Translations under genes and position numbers: made by a program | Part shown: positions 57,995 to 64,000 of the stretch, in pieces | How the letters are laid out: each line of letters begins with the position of its first letter | Position numbering within the stretch: position 1 is the first letter of the stretch | Assembly (NCBI GenBank): GCA_030407085.1 | Contig: CM059585.1 | Span: 111,527,501-111,591,500 of the forward strand | Reading direction: 5' to 3' | Source of the DNA: Trichopria drosophilae | Taxonomy: Eukaryota; Arthropoda; Insecta; Hymenoptera; Diapriidae | Length of the DNA stretch: 64,000 nt | Notes under the pieces: generated by a model | Seen by the model: only the letters and a program-made list of their open reading frames with translations | Told to the model about the DNA's origin: nothing | Databases searched by the model: none

Positions 57995-58928
57995 CTGCGA
58001 GGATTTTAATTTCTTACCAAGTTCAATTTCGTTACTTATGCCGATTTGAGATGAAAATCATGAAACTCTGGAAGAACGTGATCGTTGCGCGTCGCATTCG
58101 CGTTTTCGCGGTTCGCTTTTTCTGGCAGGGTCAGGTAAGTTCATATGATGCGCGCGCAAAGTATTTTACGTCCGAAACATCCTTATATTAATAGTTAATA
58201 TATGATGTTTTATCGTAAATATTGATTATATTTTTCGTCAAATACCATCAAGTTTATAATAAAAATACGTAATATAGTGGTAAATTCGTAATGTTCGCGT
58301 TAAAAATTATATGTTTATGACAAACTTATGAATATTTAACTTAACGTATATTAATCGCAAACATACCACTTTTCTCAGTGCACGACCGTAATCATCTGGC
58401 ATTGGTAATTCGACAAACTCATTCTTCAGTCTTCATGTTCCCTCCAAAATGAAGGTAGAATCATTTATAAGTATAGATATTGCGCATGTCGAATGGGTGC
58501 TTGCGTGCTGAGAGGCTCCGCCCCCCAGACCCCCCTTTTTATACTAGCCTAACCTCCAACCAACCAGTCAGTAATAATTGAACCTACGTGAAGTACGTAT
58601 TCCGATATTGATAGTGACATTAATTCGACATTAATTCGACACTCATTCGATTTGACCTTCAAAAGACCTAGAAGATTAAGGTCGATTTCACAGCAAAAGT
58701 CATCATTGAATGCCCAGGGTCATTTCCCTAAAAGTTTCGTCTAAATCATTTTTCTGTAGAAACGCCTGCTCTACAACAATTTTTTGAACGCCCTTTTACC
58801 TGTATATTGCACAAACTCATTATGGGCATTTTCATCTATGATTTGCAGGCTTACCGTTGAGATTACGAAAACGGTGCATACTAGTTTTGAACTAGATGGA
58901 CCGGATCTACATCACTTTAGAGTTTTGA
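57995..58928. other. Gene-free stretch
   Basis: Includes a GC-richer patch at 58490-58560 with CCGCCCCCCAG. No gene recognised. Confidence 0.35.
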
Positions 58929-59237
58929 CTATGTTGATGATAAGGTTGTTGTTGAGGCATCATTAGTTAAGAACAAGGCGTGCAGCGGACTTCCAAATAA
59001 ATCAAGAAAATTTGAATTGGCGATGATTAACGGTAATGTATTGTAAAAATATGATGGTATTATTGTGAAAGAGTTTTGGTAGATAGTAGTGCGATAAGAT
59101 GGAATGTGATATAGTTCAGGATGAGCCCTACGAGCCGACCTTCTAAGATCAGGTAGATCAGCGACCAGGACAAACCTGTCGGTACAAAAAAACCTTTTTT
59201 GTAGAGAATTACATGCCCTACATTTTTTGTTTCTCAC
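58929..59237 (-). pseudogene. 3' end of a non-LTR retrotransposon (LINE) reverse-transcriptase ORF
   Basis: The frame of about 100 residues contains RRAHPELYHIPSYRTTIYQN and SFTIIPSYFYNTLPLIIANS, the C-terminal signature of Jockey/CR1-like LINE proteins (a short basic block, a P..RT...NSF block, then WN.LP). Only the tail survives. Catalytic RT motifs, the endonuclease domain and a poly(A) tail are not seen. The remnant lies between two transposase fragments. Confidence 0.55.
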
Positions 59238-59324
59238 ATTTTTTTGATAGACCCGTAGTATTGTTCAAAATAAATACAAAAAACTAAAAATAAACGCGTT
59301 TTTTTTCAAGATAGCGGCTTTAAT

Positions 59325-59435
59325 ATGGCTGAGCGCCAAATTTTATCATCATACTCGGATTCAGGAGGCAAAAATACGTCGGAAAAACCTAGTTACGATT
59401 TTTTTCCGAGGGAAGACGTCTTTCCGAAGATTTAA
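59325..59435 (+). CDS. Short open frame before the transposase relic, uncertain
   Basis: ATG at 59325 opens 36 codons (MAERQILSSYSDSGGKNTSE start) that end at TAA in an A-run, after which the transposase homology begins in another frame. It may be the original N terminus of that protein, separated by a shift, or chance. Confidence 0.25.
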   Translation: MAERQILSSYSDSGGKNTSEKPSYDFFPREDVFPKI

Positions 59436-61225
59436 AAAGGTGCTTGACACTTCAGAAATAATTTTTCACAATGTCCAAACAGAATACATGAGATTTCAGT
59501 CATATCAAAAGAAGGATTTAATGATTGCACCTGGCGAATACAGTTTAGCAGGTAATATTGCAAAGGATTCATCGATCGCACGAAATGATGTAAATGCATG
59601 TGCGGAATATATACCCTTAAGGTGGATTTTAAAGGTATTACTAGAAATTCCAGGAGTTTTGCAATTAATACGGAGTTATATTGAAAATTTACAAGCGAGG
59701 ACAATATCGTCTCTAATATAATTTAGGCAAATCTCTGGAAAAAACGGTTTTGCGGATAAATTTGTACTTCCTCTATTCGTATTTCAAGACGAATGGGAAA
59801 GTGGAAATGCACTTGGTGCAGTGTACACCACCATCGCCTGTTTCCCTCCACAATACGCATCACAAATTAATTCCATTTTATGGACATCACTTTTTCGTGC
59901 ATCACATCGCAAAGGTTTTGGAAGTTTTCAACTTTGTTTAGTTCATGGTGATAACTTAAGATTAAACGAAATGTTAGGATTTGTTGATAGCTTTAGGTTT
60001 GGCAAAACATGCAGAATTTGCAAAGCTTCTATTGAAGAAGTTCAAACATTGACAACAAAAAAATAGGATTTGTTAAGAACTGTAGAATCTTACAAAACAG
60101 ATTGTAGCAAATGTGTACCGACGGAAACTTGCATTAAAGAAAAATGCGTATTCAATGAAGTAAAATGATTTCATGAATGTGACAATATTTCTTTAGATTC
60201 TATGCACGATATATTTGAAGGCACAGCAAATTATACAATGGTTGAAATTTGCAATGACTTAATTTTTAAGCAAAAATTACTTACTCTAGAGTTTATGAAT
60301 GACAGAATTCAGACATTTGATTATGGTCCATGTGAGAATTTTAATAGAATACCGATTATAAAAAAAAACAACTCATACAAACCAAAAAATGGTTTAAAAT
60401 GTCGGCATCTGAAATGATGCATTTTACAAGATATTTTGGACTATTTGTTGGCGAGAAAGTTGATGAAAATAACAAAACATGAGTCTTATATATTATGTTT
60501 CGAAAAATTGTAGACATTGTTACATCCCCGCGATTTGTGAATGGTCATGTCATTGAACTAGAAACTTTAATTTCCAAGTTTCTTGAATTGTATAAAAAAC
60601 TATATGGCGAACTGAGATACAAGTTTCACAATATGACACATATAGTTCGTACAATGATTCACAGTGGACCTCTTACACATTTTTAATCTATGAGGTTTGA
60701 GTCAAAGCACAGGTTATTGAAATTGACAGCTGTCACTTCTAGCAATCGCAGAAATTTAATGAAAACACCAGCCATAAAGAGTCAATTAAGATTAGCATAC
60801 TTACGCTGCACAAATAGCTTGAAACCAGCTCATGACCCGCAATTAAAGAGTTTGAAAATGTTGACGCTTTTACCAGGCATAAATATTTTCCAAACAGCAA
60901 GAATGAAGAAAAAATTGTTTCTACTAGTAATGTGGACAATAATGGAATCGAATACAAAATCGGCATGATTATTGTGGATGAAATTGGCCTTGACGATTTG
61001 CTGACTTTTGGAAAAATTCTAAAAATTTATGTTACCGAAAGTGCAACTCAGATACTTTTTGAACCGTTGCGTATACTATATTTCGACGACCACTGCTTTG
61101 CGTACCGTTTGAAAGCGAACAACCATTGTGTGATGAAAAATATCAACGAACTGCCTGATATTCATCCATGTTCACTTGTCACCTATAACACAGAGCTGTT
61201 TGTAGTTACGAAATACAAACTATAA
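59436..61225 (+). pseudogene. ALGSHAG-type transposase, decayed full-length domain set
   Basis: Pieces of one protein follow in order through changing frames. They are homologous to the 32256-33212 ORF from the N-terminal helical part (YIPLRWILKVLLEIPG) through VLPLFVFQDEWESGNALG, LVHGDNLRLNEMLGFV and CRICK. Beyond that come SLDSMHDIFEG, a helical middle (LEFMNDRIQTFDYG), ELRYKFHNMTHIVRT with SGPLTHF, MRFESKHRLLKL and the C-terminal module NGIEYKIGMI ... FGKILKIYV. Stops or shifts break it near 59720, 60066, 60167, 60417, 60685 and 60968. The HF..MRFE.KH block parallels the DUF4218-like block of the 5 kb element, suggesting a distant shared origin. The SAM-like exon at 53915 may belong to it. 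It is inactive. Confidence 0.7.
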
Positions 61226-61392
61226 ATATAACTCAATAAATAATGTTTATTCAAAATTGAATAGAAAAATAAATAAAAACGCATGCTTTTAAATTTTTTT
61301 CAACAACCAAGTTTTAGCCTTCAGTGTACTTATGTATAGGATGATACCGTTTTTACCACATCACGGATTCTTATAATATATTGGTAAGTTTT
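61226..61392. other. Gene-free spacer
   Basis: Downstream flank of the transposase relic up to the next element. Nothing recognised. Confidence 0.3.
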
Positions 61393-63076
61393 CTCTCTAA
61401 ATTTCTTGGAGTGAAATTTAACTCCAGAAGAGTGAAATTTCACTCTAAAGAAGAGTGAAAAACGAGCCACTACCCTTGGAGTGAATTCTCACTCTCCGTA
61501 AGAGCGAATTTTGCACTCCAATGATAAAGTGAATTATTCACTCACATTAAAGTGAAGTTATTAATCGAATTGGAGTGAAAGCTCACTTCCATTGGAGTGG
61601 AAGTTCACTTCACTTGGTGCGAATGAAGACTTCAATTTGGTGTGAAATGTCACTATAGTTGGAGCGAAGAGTCAGTTTAATTGGAGAGGGAAGTCACTGT
61701 TATATACTAGGAGTAAAATGTCACTTCAATTGAAGTGAAAAAACATTAAATTGGAGTGCGAGGTCATTGCCATTAAAAATAAAATTCACTTTAATTGGAG
61801 TAAAAAGTCACTCTGTAAAATTGTTAGATCCTAAGTACTATGAATATATATATATAGGTATATATAAAAAAGGATAAAGGATTTGGAATTGTCCCCCGCT
61901 TTAATGACTTGGATGTATTCGCGGGTCGGCTCTCGGGTGGAGAGGTATAGGATGGACAACACATATACATTATACATGACGGAACAGGACAACACAACAC
62001 CCACCCAGAGCCAGTCCCCCCCTCCCCAATGTCGGTACCACCAGCAGATTCTGCGGTCTGTGCCTTAGCGAGTACGACGCGGGGCTTATCCCATCTTTAT
62101 CCGAGATAAGACCCACGACGTACCGTCCGCGGATAAGACGCTGACGGTACCGATAACTGCCGACGGTGGTCGGCAACGGTCCCAAATTCGAACCTTCGCC
62201 CAGCAAAGTTCCCCGGTTATTCCACACTGGACATAAGCAGAGAAAATTGCACGGACGGGGATTCGAGAACTCGGGACCTTCGCGACGTTCAGTTCTAAGC
62301 TGACGCCTTAGCCCGCACGACCATCACGCCGACTTATATAGGTATATATAGTCAGAGAGCAAATCGTTACTATTTCTGCCTATTCCGTTTTGAACAATAG
62401 AAATCGTTTCCAACATACTAATAATAATAGACCTGAAAAACACGTTAATATATTATATATAGCAATATATAAATAATCATTTTAAAGTAATGCAATATAA
62501 GATTAAGAATTAAAATTTTTTTTGTAAAAAGAAAACATGAATTATAAATGTTGACTCTTAGTCACAGATTATTTACTATACTTACCGGTGGTAATTTTTG
62601 TCTGGATATCTCAAGCAGTACGTTGTCCATTATGTTTGTCAGTAAGGTTATGTGTAAATCTTTTAAATATTACACGCAGTATAGTAACAATTACATATAT
62701 GTATTTATTATTTACTCTCCAAATTGGGCTAGGTTAACCAATATTTTGAAACGATCAACGAAAAGCTTCTTTTTTTAACGATACAGAATCAAATTCTAAA
62801 AGTCGTTATCTCGTGAAAAAAATTCTAGAGAAGAAAATGTCAATTTCTTGAACATTACTTCGCTGAAAATAGAGGGAAATATCACTCTTTTTATAGTGAT
62901 ATCTCACCCTAAACTTGGAGTGAATATTCACTTTAATTTTTGAAGTGAATTTGTTCACTCTTTCATTTATAGTGACGGACCTCACTCCTAAAGAGTGAAT
63001 TATCACTCCAGTTAGAGTGAACATAAGCCTCACTCCAGAATTAGAGTGAATATTTCACTCCAGGAAATTTAGAGAG
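61393..63076. mobile_element. Foldback-like element with palindromic GAGTGAA minisatellite ends
   Basis: The ends are CTCTCTAAATTTCTTGGAGT and its inverse ending GGAAATTTAGAGAG. Next to each end is a degenerate tandem array of units such as TTGGAGTGAAAAGTCACTTC. Each unit is nearly self-complementary (GAGTGAA...TTCACTC): about 61405-61815 on the left, about 62880-63060 on the right. The unique middle carries a SINE that landed later. No transposase is present and no clear target duplication was found. Confidence 0.6.
61867..62334 (-). mobile_element. Complete tRNA-derived SINE, 468 bp, 16-bp target duplications
   Basis: TATATAGGTATATATA flanks both sides (61851-61866 and 62335-62350). On the minus strand the element starts AGTCGGCGTGATGGTCGTGC with an A-box-like GATGGTCGTGCGGGCTAAGG and a B-box-like GAGTTCTCGAATCCC. 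A GC-rich body of about 350 bp follows, then an A/T-rich tail (ATCCTTTTT). Its GC content contrasts sharply with the host DNA. Frames across it are not genes. The 22030 head is probably a relative. Confidence 0.8.
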
Positions 63077-63657
63077 TTCCCTCTGAATTATTTGATCTTA
63101 GATATAATACGTAAATTTATTTCATTATTAAATTTGTAAATCAATTTACATTTGTAACTTACTTTAATAAGTTGCAAATACATATTTTTGATTCCCAACT
63201 TTTTCATGTTCGTGCAGTTAAGCGTTAAATTTTTATAGCTAAAAGTTTCTACTTTTAACCAACTAAATTCAATTATAATGAAAAAGGCAAAATAAATTAA
63301 GTCAGTAACTAAATTAATCTGATTCATTTATTATATTTTTCCATACATTTAATTTTAAATTGTGTATTTAAACACAAATCGATGGTATATGATTTAAACT
63401 GAAACCGATTTCTATTTTATTCCATGATGTTTAAAAAGTCAAGTCGGCGTCAAATTTCTTATTATTTTGCTTTAACTTTTTGAGTACGATACCTTCAACC
63501 AATCGTTCTGAAGCAAAATTTGCAATGTATGTAAGTACAAAACGTACCCAGAAATGTGATTGTAAATTCATTCAAGCCAAGAATTAAAGCTTTGACCTTA
63601 GTAGAGAGTAAATAAATTTTGGCGAATATCAGCGAAATGAACACAGAGTTAATTTGA
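63077..63657. repeat. AT-rich flank with a diverged satellite unit
   Basis: The part at 63380-63650 shares GTCGGCGTCAAATTTCTTAT and the order of words with the 55340-57200 satellite, but is much diverged. The rest is unremarkable. Confidence 0.45.
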
Positions 63658-64000
63658 TTAACCCATTGCGCATTCGCGGCCAAATGAGCGAATTCTGCAA
63701 GCAGACTGAGAGAAGATCTGCTGAAGACTGTAAATGGAGTATGTCCGAATTTGCGCGATGATCTGCCGTCTGATCCTTCCTAAACAATCGAAAGTGTTAA
63801 CTAACTGCAGAATCTTCTTTGCTTTGTTTTCTGAAGGAAAACTTTGGTTTCTTTTATAAAATAAATCGCAGTCTGTGGGAAGAATCTTCATCGTTATGAA
63901 CTCTACCTTAATACGACGGTATATGCCAAAACCTATAAGAAGAATCTTCGCTATAACCAATTGAAACTCTTATTGAATGCAGTCTGCATTACTGCGTCAC
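63658..64000. other. Possible piggyBac-like element end at right window edge
   Basis: TTAACCCATTGCGCATTCGC at 63658 has the TTAA-CCC start of piggyBac-type ends, and composition changes there. The other end lies outside the window, so this is only suggestive. Confidence 0.25.

Noticed and set aside
61883..62227. Open frames at 61883-62068 and 61970-62227
   Set aside because: They lie inside the GC-rich body of the SINE.

Overview
This looks like insect nuclear DNA, most likely from a hymenopteran and plausibly an ant. The sequence is strongly AT-rich. It has eukaryotic splice signals, insect-type telomere words (CCTAA/TTAGG) and a recognisable insect developmental gene. No bacterial operon, rRNA gene or CRISPR array is visible. 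The species assignment is inference.

The one clear host gene is brinker (47968-49317, +), an intronless 449-residue transcriptional repressor of the Dpp/BMP pathway. It carries two Brinker-type DNA-binding domains (about residues 36-86 and 309-362) and a C-terminal FKPY Groucho motif. About 5.5 kb upstream lies an exact match to the Mad/Medea/Schnurri silencer element, inside a GC-rich island (42340-42730).

Nearly everything else is transposon-derived. Left part (0-12.6 kb): a broken copia pol fragment, a 1 kb foldback with a second inverted copia stub, a piggyBac-like MITE with TTAT duplications, a two-exon ORF and a broken Tnp2/DUF4218-like transposase split by a 2.7 kb foldback, then a 3 kb foldback with a nested TA-flanked element. 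Middle (12.6-31 kb): mostly featureless AT-rich DNA with tRNA-like SINE heads, a microsatellite and a 0.56 kb palindrome. Right of this (31-42 kb): a foldback with an 8-bp target duplication, the 5' half of a second transposase family with a companion ORF, a 142-bp satellite, a dead mariner-type transposase, a SAM-like exon, and a TIR element carrying nuclear-receptor half sites.

Beyond brinker (49.3-64 kb): paired hairpins, a 1.8 kb foldback, a second SAM-like exon, a complex satellite with a pogo-like MITE, a C-terminal transposase exon, a LINE 3' remnant, a decayed second-family transposase, and a 1.7 kb element whose ends are palindromic GAGTGAA-type minisatellites and which contains a complete SINE with 16-bp target duplications.

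The outstanding structural theme is the density of inverted repeats, at least fifteen in 64 kb, several nested. The two SAM-exon/transposase sets point outward from the brinker region, one on each strand. How much is transcribed cannot be decided from sequence alone. Coordinates of diverged repeats are approximate.
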